Below are positions 1 to 7,292 of a stretch of 11,513 bases of DNA, in pieces. Below the pieces are notes generated by a model. It saw only the letters and a list, made by a program, of their open reading frames with translations, had not been told where the DNA came from and did no database searches. The position numbers and the translations under genes are program-made. Origin of the DNA: CALIBK01 sp037444165 (GTDB lineage Bacteria; Desulfobacterota; BSN033; UBA1163); contig JBBIMX010000078.1 in NCBI GenBank assembly GCA_037444165.1, positions 1 through 11,513 on the forward strand. Direction: 5' to 3'. Numbering within the stretch: position 1 is the stretch's first letter; each line of letters starts with the position of its first letter.

Positions 1-53
1 ACACAGGTCTTTGGAACCTGCATTCGGAGGTTCGAATCCTCCCACCCCAGCCA
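1..53 (+). tRNA. tRNA-Gln (anticodon TTG), 3' part only
   Basis: This is the 3' two thirds of a glutamine tRNA cut by the window edge. The anticodon stem is 4-8 paired with 16-20 and encloses a 7-nt loop at 9-15. The anticodon TTG is at 11-13. A 5-nt variable region (21-25) is followed by the T arm, with stem 26-30/38-42 and loop TTCGAAT. The 3' acceptor strand is CACCCCA (43-49), then discriminator G50 and an encoded CCA (51-53). The CACCCCAGCCA end resembles known bacterial tRNA-Gln. The acceptor 5' strand and D arm lie upstream. Only 31 nt separate it from prs, so it is probably co-transcribed and processed out. Confidence 0.93.
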
Positions 54-84
54 AATTTATTTCTAAAAGGGTGAAGGGAAATCC

Positions 85-1056
85 GTGAAAAGACGATTTC
101 TCAAGGAAGAAAACGAAGAGTTGAACTGGCTCCGGATCTTTACTGGAAACTCAAACCCTCCCCTGGTTGAAAAGATTACTCAGCATCTCGGGATCTCCAT
201 CGGGAAATCGGTAGTTAAGAATTTCAGTGATGGAGAGATCAATGTAGAGATTGATGAGAGTGTCCGCGGGATGGATGTTTTTGTCATCCAATCTATTTGT
301 CATCCTGTGAATAATAATCTCATGGAACTCCTCATTATGATTGATGCCCTGAAAAGGGCTTCTGCCGAAAGGATTACAGCCGTTTTACCCTACTATGGCT
401 ATGCCAGACAGGATCGGAAAGTCTCTCCTCGGGCCCCCATCTCAGCAAAACTGATCGCAGACCTAATCACCACAGCAGGAGCCTCGAGAATCCTCACCGT
501 AGATCTTCATGCAGGACAGATCCAGGGCTTTTTTAATATTCCGGTTGACCATTTATATGCTGCCCCTGTGCTTTTAAGTTATTTAAAACAACTCGAGGAC
601 GACATTGTCATCGTCTCTCCAGATGCAGGAGGAGTAGAACGAGCTCGAGCCTATGCAAAACGACTGGATAGTTCTCTGGCCATTATCGACAAAAGGAGAG
701 AAGCCCCAAATGTTTCACAAGTAATGAATATTATTGGAGAAGTTAAGGAAAAGGTGGCTGTTTTAGTCGATGACATGGTGGATACCGGCGGAACCCTTAC
801 GAGGGCGGCCTACGCCCTGGCCGAAAAAGGGGCTAAGTCAGTTTATGCCTGCTGCACCCATCCTGTTCTATCTGGAAGAGCCGTGGAGATTCTGATGGAG
901 TCTCCCATTGTAGAGCTTATCGTAACCGATACGATTCCTCTTCGTTCAGAAGCAGCCCGGTGTCCTAAAATTAAAGTCCTATCTATCTCTGGACTTTTAG
1001 CTGATGCCATCAGGAGGATATACAGGGACGAATCAGTCAGTTGTTTGTTTGTGTGA
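85..1056 (+). CDS. prs: Ribose-phosphate pyrophosphokinase (PRPP synthetase)
   Basis: This cytosolic enzyme transfers pyrophosphate from ATP to ribose 5-phosphate and makes PRPP for purine, pyrimidine, histidine and NAD synthesis. The reading is 323 aa with a GTG start. Family landmarks are FSDGEINVEIDESVRG (about 47-62), the PYYGYARQDRK flexible-loop motif (102-112), TVDLHAGQIQGFF (138-150) and the PRPP-binding loop VLVDDMVDTGGT (226-237). The GTG start has an AAGGGA-like ribosome site 5-6 nt upstream. However, homologues usually begin close to the NWLRIFTGNSNP segment. An in-frame TTG at 121 would give 311 aa, nearer the usual 310-317, so the first 12 residues may not be translated. It begins the block continued by rplY and pth. 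Confidence 0.96.
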   Translation: MKRRFLKEENEELNWLRIFTGNSNPPLVEKITQHLGISIGKSVVKNFSDGEINVEIDESVRGMDVFVIQSICHPVNNNLMELLIMIDALKRASAERITAVLPYYGYARQDRKVSPRAPISAKLIADLITTAGASRILTVDLHAGQIQGFFNIPVDHLYAAPVLLSYLKQLEDDIVIVSPDAGGVERARAYAKRLDSSLAIIDKRREAPNVSQVMNIIGEVKEKVAVLVDDMVDTGGTLTRAAYALAEKGAKSVYACCTHPVLSGRAVEILMESPIVELIVTDTIPLRSEAARCPKIKVLSISGLLADAIRRIYRDESVSCLFV

Positions 1057-1113
1057 AAAACAGGGTATGATCAGTTTCAATTTTGAATTCGATAGGTTAG
1101 GAGGAATTTAAAT

Positions 1114-1749
1114 ATGGAAAGGCTGGTTTTAACAGCGGAGTTAAGAGAAGGAAGAGGGAAAGGGGCTGCCCGCAAATTGAGGGCCAAGGGATTGATCCCG
1201 GCTATCCTCTATGGACCTCGAACCCAACCCATCCCTCTGACCGTTTCGCGCAAGGAATTATCGAAGGCCCTTCGAACAGAGGCCGGTGGCAATGTCTTGA
1301 TCGATTTAGAGATAAGGGATGGAGATCTTCCGAGCCGAAAAGTAGTGATGCTCAAAGAGGTTCAATATGACTATCTTGGAAAGGAGATCCTTCATACCGA
1401 TTTTTATGAAGTGGCTATGGATGTGATGATAACGGTTGAAGTTCCCATCCACCTTGTTGGAAGACCTGAGGGAGCAAAACTTGGAGGGATTCTTGACCAG
1501 ATTCGTAGGGTAGTCGAAATTCAATGCCTACCAGGAGATATTCCAAATAGCATCGAAGTGGATGTGAGTTCCCTCAAAATCGGTGATTCCATCCATATCT
1601 CCGATATCCAATTTGAAAAAGGTAAGATCCTTACAGATCCGGAGGAGACCATTGCTACTGTTCTGGCACCCATTGTAGAGGAAAAGAAGGTAGAGGAGGT
1701 AGCCGCTGAGGTTACTCCAGCAGAGGAGGAGAAAGAGGAGAAGGAATAA
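1114..1749 (+). CDS. rplY: 50S ribosomal protein bL25, CTC/TL5 long form
   Basis: bL25 binds 5S rRNA in the large ribosomal subunit. This 211-aa version is the two-domain CTC type. The N-terminal 5S-binding domain (about 1-95) contains the typical opening ELREGRGKGAARKLRAKG and a YGPR segment. A beta-rich C-terminal domain follows (about 100-190), with VPIHLVGRPEGAKLGGIL. The protein ends in a strongly acidic tail (about 190-211) of mostly Glu and Lys, common in this family. The start is well set: AGGAGG at 1099-1104 lies 9 nt before the ATG. It follows prs by 57 nt, and the pth start lies 5 nt after its stop, so all three probably share one transcript. Confidence 0.95.
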   Translation: MERLVLTAELREGRGKGAARKLRAKGLIPAILYGPRTQPIPLTVSRKELSKALRTEAGGNVLIDLEIRDGDLPSRKVVMLKEVQYDYLGKEILHTDFYEVAMDVMITVEVPIHLVGRPEGAKLGGILDQIRRVVEIQCLPGDIPNSIEVDVSSLKIGDSIHISDIQFEKGKILTDPEETIATVLAPIVEEKKVEEVAAEVTPAEEEKEEKE

Positions 1750-1754
1750 ATTAA

Positions 1755-2324
1755 GTGAAACTCATTGCCGGTTTGGGGAATCCTGGAATCCAATATCAAA
1801 ACCATCGTCACAATATTGGGTTTCGGGTTATCGATTGTCTATCTAAAAATCACCATATCCCTCTTTCCACTAAAAAGTTCCATGCCCTTTATGGAATAGG
1901 GCAGGTCGAATCCCAAGAGATTCTCCTTCTCAAACCGATGACGTTTATGAATCGAAGCGGAATCGCCATTCGAGAGATCCTTGATTTTTTTAAACTCGCT
2001 TCCGAGAATCTGATTGTGGTTCACGATGATCTGGATCTTCCTTTCGGGAGACTCCGTTTTAAAAGGAAAGGAGGTGATGGAGGACATCAGGGAGTTCGAT
2101 CCATCATTGAAAGCCTTGGAAGAAATACCTTTGTCAGACTAAAAGTCGGGATTGGAAGACCTCCCGATGGAATGGAGCCTGCTGAGTATGTACTGAGCCC
2201 TTTTAGCGAAGAGGAGAGACCCCTTCTCGATGAAATCCTTTCTCGGGCCTGTAAGGCTTTGGTCACGATGCTCTTGGAAGGGATAGAGAAGGCGATGAAT
2301 CAATTTCAACGTAGAGGTGGATAA
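1755..2324 (+). CDS. pth: Peptidyl-tRNA hydrolase
   Basis: This enzyme hydrolyses the ester bond of peptidyl-tRNAs that drop off ribosomes and recycles the tRNA. The 189-aa protein has the normal Pth length. It opens with GLGNPGIQYQNHRHNIGF, which holds Asn10 and the catalytic His19. KPMTFMNRSG (60-69) includes the substrate-binding Asn66, and VVHDDLDLPFG (88-98) holds the Asp that orients the histidine. At the position of E. coli Asn114 (usual GGHNG) this protein reads GGHQG, so Asn is replaced by Gln112. The start is GTG, 5 nt after the rplY stop, and its ribosome site (AAGGA) lies inside the end of rplY. That suggests translational coupling. Confidence 0.96.
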   Translation: MKLIAGLGNPGIQYQNHRHNIGFRVIDCLSKNHHIPLSTKKFHALYGIGQVESQEILLLKPMTFMNRSGIAIREILDFFKLASENLIVVHDDLDLPFGRLRFKRKGGDGGHQGVRSIIESLGRNTFVRLKVGIGRPPDGMEPAEYVLSPFSEEERPLLDEILSRACKALVTMLLEGIEKAMNQFQRRGG

Positions 2325-2407
2325 AATAAAAACGAAGACTCACCCTTTTCAAGAAATGAATGGGCTATCCTTTGACCAAACTCTAATTAAATAGAAAGGA
2401 GGAAGCT

Positions 2408-4513
2408 ATGGATCTGGTTTGGATTTCTGTGATCTGTGGGATTTTAGGGTTTGCCACCGTGCTCTATTTCGTTCGTTATGTCTTACGGCAATCCGAAGGG
2501 ACAGAAAGAATAAAAGAGATCTCGGGTGCTATTAAAGAAGGGGCCTTAGCTTTTATTCATCGAGAATATCGGACCGAGATCATAGTGATTATTATTGCTG
2601 CAATCATATTAGCCCTTATTCCGGCGCTGGGCTGGAAGACGAGCGTGGCCTTTCTCTTTGGAGCCATCTGTTCCATGGGGGCAGGGTATGCCGGGATGAA
2701 TATGGCCATTCGTTCTAATGGGAGGACCACTGCTGCGGCCAAAGAGAGTTTGAATCAAGGCTTAAGGGTCTCCTTTCGAGGAGGAGCTGTCATGGGACTG
2801 ACGGTGGTCAGCATTGGGGTGATTGGACTCTCCATCCTCTATTTTGCCTGGCATAAGGATCCCAATTTTTTGGCTGTCATTCCTGCTTTTGGGACCGGAG
2901 CCTCCCTGGTCGCTCTCTTTGCGAGAGTAGGTGGAGGTATCTTTACAAAGGGTGCAGATGCTGGCTCGGACCTGGTTGGGAAGGTAGAGGCAGGGATTCC
3001 TGAGGATGATCCAAGAAACGCTGCGGTCATTGCTGATTTCGTAGGAGATAATGTTGGGGATGTCTGTGGGATGGGGGCTGACCTTTTTGAATCCTATGTG
3101 GAAACCGTAGTGGCGGCGATGACCCTTTGTATTGTGGGAGTGGTCGTTGCTCCCGAGGCCATTGCTCCTTGGGTAAAAACTCTGTTTCCCACTCCCTCTC
3201 CGGAGGCCTCTCTAAAAGCTGCCTGGTGGCTTCCCATGCTCATTATGGGAGGTGGAATTATCGCTTCTATTATCGGTTGCTTCTTTGTGAGAGTGGGAGA
3301 GAAGGTTGAGATGGCTGCCCTTTTGGGTGCCCTTCGCAAAGGGACTCTCAGCGCTTCGATCTTGACCGCCCTCTTTGCATTGCTCATCATTCAACTTTTA
3401 AATGCCCAAATGGGGCTGTTCTGGGCTGTTCTCTCCGGATTAATCGCAGGGGTTCTCATGGGAGAAAGTACCAATTATTATACCTCCTATGCGTTTAAAC
3501 CGACTCGAGAGATTTCCGAGGCCTCCACTTTCGGAGGCGGAGCCACTATGGTGAGGGGGTTTGCGGTTGGGTTATTGAGCACATGGCCTCCGGTGATTCT
3601 GGTCGCTATGGCTACTCTTGTTGCTTTCTATTTTGCCAGTTTTTACGGAGTAGCCATCGCAGCGGCCAGTATGCTCTCTACCCTGGGCGTTACCTTAGCC
3701 ACCGATGCCTATGGTCCGGTTGCAGACAATGCGGGAGGAATTGCCACCATGGCTGAACTCCCTCCAGAGGTTCGAGAACGAACGGATGCCTTGGATTCTC
3801 TTGGAAACACCACAGCGGCTACGGGAAAGGGGTTCGCGATCGGTGCGGCTGTATTAAATGCCCTGGGTCTTATCCTTTCCTATGCATTGGCTGCCGGGTT
3901 GGTTTCGATCACATCGGACGGAAAGATTACTGCCCCTCCAGAGTTGAGTTTACTTTCTCCTTCCGTCATTGTAGGAATGTTGATCGGGGCTTTGATCCCT
4001 GCCGTTTTTGTGGCCATTACCATGAAATCGGTGGGAGTCACGGCTGGACTCATTGTGGAAGAGGTGCGAAGACAGTGGCGAGAAATCCCCGGACTTCGGG
4101 AAGGTAAAGCCAGAGCCCAGTATGACCGATGTGTAGATATCTCTACGAAGGCTGCCTTAAAAGAGATGCTCGCTCCCTCCATTATGACGATTATTGCCCC
4201 TATTCTGGTAGGGGTGATCCTTGGCAAATATGCCTTGGGTGGATTTCTCATCAGCTCCCTGGCCACAGGGTTTATTCTTGCTGTGACCCTCAATAATGCA
4301 GGGGGTGCCTGGGATAACGCGAAGAAATGGATCGAAGCAGGTCACTTTGGTGGAAAAGGGTCAGACGCCCATAAAGCGGCTGTGGTGGGAGATACGACCG
4401 GCGATCCTATGAAGGATACAGCAGGACCCTCGCTCAATATCATGCTCAAATTGATGTCCGTCATTTCCCTTCTCTTGGCTCCTGTCCTTTCAAAGTTCCC
4501 GGGAATCTTCTAA
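2408..4513 (+). CDS. hppA: Membrane-bound ion-translocating pyrophosphatase, K+-dependent type
   Basis: This integral membrane pump splits cytosolic PPi and exports H+ and/or Na+. The 701-aa length and the dense hydrophobic segments fit the 16-helix M-PPase fold. PPi and Mg2+ binding motifs are present: GADAGSDLVGKVEAGIPEDD (182-201), DFVGDNVGDVCGMGADLFES (210-229), and GKGSDAHKAAVVGDTTGDP (649-667). GNTTAATGKG (466-475) has Ala470 and Gly473 where K+-independent enzymes carry Lys and Thr, so K+ dependence is expected. The ion-gate helix reads DLFESYVET with Glu at both 228 and 232. Thermotoga-type Na+ pumps use the first position and the plant H+ pump the second, so ion choice cannot be read off. 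AGGAGG at 2397-2402 sets the start. It follows pth by 83 nt. Confidence 0.96.
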   Translation: MDLVWISVICGILGFATVLYFVRYVLRQSEGTERIKEISGAIKEGALAFIHREYRTEIIVIIIAAIILALIPALGWKTSVAFLFGAICSMGAGYAGMNMAIRSNGRTTAAAKESLNQGLRVSFRGGAVMGLTVVSIGVIGLSILYFAWHKDPNFLAVIPAFGTGASLVALFARVGGGIFTKGADAGSDLVGKVEAGIPEDDPRNAAVIADFVGDNVGDVCGMGADLFESYVETVVAAMTLCIVGVVVAPEAIAPWVKTLFPTPSPEASLKAAWWLPMLIMGGGIIASIIGCFFVRVGEKVEMAALLGALRKGTLSASILTALFALLIIQLLNAQMGLFWAVLSGLIAGVLMGESTNYYTSYAFKPTREISEASTFGGGATMVRGFAVGLLSTWPPVILVAMATLVAFYFASFYGVAIAAASMLSTLGVTLATDAYGPVADNAGGIATMAELPPEVRERTDALDSLGNTTAATGKGFAIGAAVLNALGLILSYALAAGLVSITSDGKITAPPELSLLSPSVIVGMLIGALIPAVFVAITMKSVGVTAGLIVEEVRRQWREIPGLREGKARAQYDRCVDISTKAALKEMLAPSIMTIIAPILVGVILGKYALGGFLISSLATGFILAVTLNNAGGAWDNAKKWIEAGHFGGKGSDAHKAAVVGDTTGDPMKDTAGPSLNIMLKLMSVISLLLAPVLSKFPGIF

Positions 4514-4516
4514 TCA

Positions 4517-4566
4517 AAGAATGAGTCCTCCCTCTCGATCTGTTCGGGAGTTGAGGACTCATTCTT
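4517..4566. terminator. Bidirectional hairpin terminator between convergent genes
   Basis: A perfect 14-bp stem pairs 4517-4530 (AAGAATGAGTCCTC) with 4553-4566. Inside it a second 7-bp stem, 4532-4538 with 4544-4550 (one G-U pair), leaves a 5-nt loop, so almost the whole element is paired. It begins 3 nt after the hppA stop codon. The stop codon of the minus-strand gene lies in the right arm at 4559-4561. The downstream tracts (TTCTTCCTTTTC on +, TTCTTTGATT on -) are only moderately T-rich. Termination in both directions is therefore inferred from position and stem strength. Confidence 0.8.
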
Positions 4567-5437
4567 CCTTTTCAATCTCCATAAAAATCTTTCCATGGTG
4601 AAAGATTCGAATCCCTCCGGTCTCTTCCGAGACAACAATGGCCAAGGCGTCGGTGAGACTGGTGATCCCTGCAGCTGCGCGATGACGGCTTCCTAAGCCA
4701 AGAGGAATCTCAATATGCTCCCCGGAGGCATCCAGATGACGACCCGCTGCAAGGATCACTCCATCTTCACGTAAAATAAAGGCTCCATCGATAGAGGAAA
4801 ATTCCTTTACGGTCTCTTTTAATCTCTGGTCCAAGATATTTCGTTCCTCTTCAGGATAGCCTTGAAAAGGATTGATGACCATCGGATGGGAGAATTTGAG
4901 AACCTCTTCATGTCTTCCAAGGACGAAGATGGTCCCGACCGGTTTTCTCCCTTCCTTACCTTCCGTGGAGATCTCCAGAGCAAGTTTTAAAACGGCTTCA
5001 AAGACCTCTGGCCTTACAATCTCCGAGATGACAGGGAGATCAGCCGAAGAGAGAATCTCGAACTCTTTGCCAAAATCGAGGATGAGCAGATTATCAAGAA
5101 GTTTGGCCTGAGGCATCCCCGAGATGCAGATCCATTTTTCCCCTTTCTTCACCAGCCCCTCGGAAAGGGCCTGGAGGATGGCCATTTTAATCTGGTTGAT
5201 TCTCCCCAAAGGAATATCTGGAAGGCGAAGGACTCGATCGAAATAGGCAGTGGCTTCCTGATAGAATCCTTCATCTTTGATGGCGAGAATCATCTCGACC
5301 TTCTTCTCCTGGCGGATCTTAAAAAGAGAATCATAATCCTGGATTAAATCCCCATAGAGCAGGACCCCGCTCGCCTTTGTTTTTTTGACAATGGAACAGG
5401 CCATCTCTACCAGCATTCTGTTCTGAGCCTTGATCAT
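4559..5437 (-). CDS. Diadenylate cyclase (c-di-AMP synthase) with pyruvate-kinase-C-like N-terminal domain
   Basis: The C-terminal part (about 140-285) is a DisA_N/DAC domain, which condenses two ATP into cyclic di-AMP. Its signatures are SIDGAFILREDGV (215-227, with the DGA motif at 217-219) and LGLGSRHRAAAGIT (246-259, with RHR at 251-253), followed by IVVSEETGGIRIF. The N-terminal part (about 8-125) has no DisA helix-hairpin-helix and no membrane helices. It resembles the pyruvate kinase C-terminal alpha/beta domain, notably SEGLVKKGEKWICISGMPQ (92-110). I recall this pairing from archaeal CdaZ/DacZ-type cyclases; here it sits in a bacterial context. The product should be soluble. The start follows AGGAGG by 5 nt. 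It is convergent with hppA and divergent from ychF. The DAC assignment is firm and the N-domain assignment moderate. Confidence 0.9.
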   Translation of the reverse strand: MIKAQNRMLVEMACSIVKKTKASGVLLYGDLIQDYDSLFKIRQEKKVEMILAIKDEGFYQEATAYFDRVLRLPDIPLGRINQIKMAILQALSEGLVKKGEKWICISGMPQAKLLDNLLILDFGKEFEILSSADLPVISEIVRPEVFEAVLKLALEISTEGKEGRKPVGTIFVLGRHEEVLKFSHPMVINPFQGYPEEERNILDQRLKETVKEFSSIDGAFILREDGVILAAGRHLDASGEHIEIPLGLGSRHRAAAGITSLTDALAIVVSEETGGIRIFHHGKIFMEIEKEE

Positions 5438-5480
5438 CTCATCCTCCTCCTATCCTCTTGACCAAAGAGGCCCCTTTATT

Positions 5481-5509
5481 TTCTCACGAGTTTATTATAC
5501 AAATATAAA
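5481..5509 (+). promoter_or_regulatory. Candidate sigma-70 promoter for ychF
   Basis: TTCTCA (5481-5486, four of six matches) and TATAAA (5504-5509, five of six) are separated by 17 nt. They would start transcription near 5516, about 39 nt before the ychF ATG. The site interleaves with the opposing TATAAT at 5494-5499, so the two divergent promoters could not be occupied at once. Confidence 0.4.
5494..5499 (-). promoter_or_regulatory. Candidate -10 element for the diadenylate cyclase gene
   Basis: The minus strand reads TATAAT here, an exact match to the sigma-70 -10 consensus, about 57 nt upstream of the start codon. No good -35 hexamer is found at 15-18 nt spacing (TGGATT at 16 nt is the best). 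A short inverted repeat, CCTCTT/AAGAGG (5454-5459 with 5465-5470, 5-nt loop), falls in the predicted 5' UTR, 10 nt from the ribosome site. It could be an RNA hairpin or an operator. Confidence 0.4.
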
Positions 5510-5554
5510 TTAAGAAATCCACCGAAAAATTACACTCACCAACACGAGGGACTC

Positions 5555-6652
5555 ATGGGGTTTCGATGCGGAATTGTAGGCCTTCCCAATGTGGGGAAAT
5601 CAACCATTTTTAATGCCCTTACGAGTGCCGGGGCTGAGGTAGCCAGTTATCGTTTCTGCACGATTAAGCCCAACGTAGGAATTGTTCCGGTCCCCGATCC
5701 ACGTTTAGCACGTCTTGCCAAACTCCTCCAACCCAAAAAAGTCACCCCTACTACCCTCGAATTTTTTGACATTGCAGGGCTGGTCAAAGGGGCCAGCAAA
5801 GGGGAAGGATTAGGAAACCAATTTTTAGACCATATCCGAAATGTGGATGCCATCGCCCATACGGTTCGCTGTTTTGAGAATAAAAAGGTAGCCCATGAGT
5901 TTGGCTCACTTGACCCGATAAGAGACATTGAGGTCGTGAATACGGAGCTCATCTTGGCTGACCTTCAGACCGTGGAGAAAAAGTTGGCCAAGGTAGAGAA
6001 ACTCCATCGGATTGGGGCAAAGGAAACCGCTCTTCAGATCGAGGTTTATCGAGACGTTTACTCGATATTAAATCGAGGAGAGATTCCTAAAAACCTCTCT
6101 TGGAGTGATGATCGAAAGGCGATTCTTTTAGACCTTCATCTTCTGACGACTAAGCCTGTTTTTTATATTGCCAATGTCGATCAGACTGAATTGAGAGACG
6201 ATGGCCTCTGTCTTAAGGCCTTGCTCGATTGGGCGAAAAGGGAAGGGCAGCGAGTGGTCGTCATCTGTGGTGATCTTGAGGCTGAAATCTCTGAACTCGG
6301 GGAGGAAGAAAGGGAAGAGTTTAGAAGAGAATTGGGGCTCGAAGGTTCGAGTCTGGAAAGACTCATTCAAGTAGGTTATGAAATATTGGATTTGATCACA
6401 TTTTATACCATCGTTCATCTGGATTTGAGAGCCTGGACTGTTCCTAAAGGAACTCCTGCTCCGAAAGCGGCAGGTAAAATCCATACGGATATGGAACGGG
6501 GATTCATTCGGGCCGAGGTGATCTCTTTTGAAGAGTTTATCTCCTGTGGATCTGAGTCAGTGGCGAGGGAGAGGGGACTCCTTCGGTCAGAAGGGAAAGA
6601 CTACCTCATTCGGGATGGAGATATCGTCCATTTCCGTTTTCACGTTTCTTGA
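5555..6652 (+). CDS. ychF: YchF/OLA1-family ATPase
   Basis: YchF is a conserved P-loop protein of the Obg family that prefers ATP and associates with ribosomes. It has roles in translation and stress response. The 365-aa protein is full length. GLPNVGKST (9-17) is the P-loop and FFDIAGLVKGAS (70-81) the G3 region. A helical arm spans about 130-165, and a C-terminal TGS domain about 283-363 contains RAWTVPKGTPAPKAAG and ERGFIRAEVISFEEF. The base-specificity motif, normally NxxE (as in NVNE or NVDE), reads NVDQ at 207-210, so Glu is replaced by Gln. The switch region reads FCTIKPN where Asp or Glu is usual before Pro. The start has a weak GAGGG site 4-5 nt upstream. The TPR gene follows after 49 nt. 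Confidence 0.96.
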   Translation: MGFRCGIVGLPNVGKSTIFNALTSAGAEVASYRFCTIKPNVGIVPVPDPRLARLAKLLQPKKVTPTTLEFFDIAGLVKGASKGEGLGNQFLDHIRNVDAIAHTVRCFENKKVAHEFGSLDPIRDIEVVNTELILADLQTVEKKLAKVEKLHRIGAKETALQIEVYRDVYSILNRGEIPKNLSWSDDRKAILLDLHLLTTKPVFYIANVDQTELRDDGLCLKALLDWAKREGQRVVVICGDLEAEISELGEEEREEFRRELGLEGSSLERLIQVGYEILDLITFYTIVHLDLRAWTVPKGTPAPKAAGKIHTDMERGFIRAEVISFEEFISCGSESVARERGLLRSEGKDYLIRDGDIVHFRFHVS

Positions 6653-6701
6653 ATCAACAACTCAACGATTCTCCACTAAATTTCGTTTAGGGGGAAAAGA
6701 G

Positions 6702-7277
6702 ATGGAATTCCTGAAATTCTTCTTTTTTATGATCCCGGTATGGGGAGACCTTCTCAGAGACTTTATTTTTAAAAAGATTCCATGGGATGAAATTCGAACC
6801 AATTATCTTTTTGGGAAGGCGAATGCTTACGAACGGGCCAATCTTCCTAAAAAGGCAGGAAAAGAATATGAGAAAATTTTGAGGAAACAACCCAAGAGCA
6901 TCCCTGTATTGATGAATTTGGGAGGGCTCTATTTTAGAAGGGGAAGCTACGAAAAGGCTATTCCTTATTACGAGAAAGTCATCCGCATCAATCCCAAACA
7001 TTATCAGGGACACTATTGGTTAGCGGTGTGTTTTTGGAAATTGGGTCGTTATTACATGGCCATCAATACGCTCGAGGAAGTCATTGAATTTCTTCCCACT
7101 TATAAAGATGCCTTGAATCTCTTGGGGGAATGCTATGAGCGGATCGGAGAGGCACGAAAAGCCGAACACTATTATTTAAAAGCAATCAGTGCCGATCCTA
7201 ATGGAATCGTCATCCATGGAGGGATTCTTTCTCAAAAAGAAAAGTCAGGGACACAGCAGGAGAGAATCAAACATTAA
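6702..7277 (+). CDS. Tetratricopeptide repeat protein
   Basis: This 191-aa protein contains four consecutive TPR units of 34 residues at about 33-66, 67-100, 101-134 and 135-168. They are recognisable from the repeated pattern of small residues and the final proline (INPKH at 96-100, DPNG at 165-168). TPR solenoids bind other proteins; no enzymatic motif is present and the partner is unknown. The N-terminus (about 4-23) is hydrophobic and aromatic, so it may be a membrane anchor or an uncleaved signal. The ATG at 6702 is preferred because GGGGG lies about 7 nt upstream. The longer open frame back to 6528 overlaps ychF in another frame. It probably shares the ychF transcript. Confidence 0.85.
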   Translation: MEFLKFFFFMIPVWGDLLRDFIFKKIPWDEIRTNYLFGKANAYERANLPKKAGKEYEKILRKQPKSIPVLMNLGGLYFRRGSYEKAIPYYEKVIRINPKHYQGHYWLAVCFWKLGRYYMAINTLEEVIEFLPTYKDALNLLGECYERIGEARKAEHYYLKAISADPNGIVIHGGILSQKEKSGTQQERIKH

Positions 7278-7292
7278 GAACGAGAGAAAGGA

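Noticed and set aside
2372..2400. TTGACC upstream of hppA as a promoter
   Set aside because: A -10 element at normal spacing would fall on the hppA ribosome site, so no usable transcript would result.
2839..4345. Several minus-strand and plus-strand open frames within hppA
   Set aside because: They are antisense or out-of-frame shadows of a strongly conserved gene, with Ala/Arg/Ser-rich content and no ribosome sites of note.
6528..6701. Upstream extension of the TPR protein to 6528
   Set aside because: The extension overlaps the end of ychF in a different frame and reads like a shadow; the ATG at 6702 has a GGGGG ribosome site and starts a normal protein.
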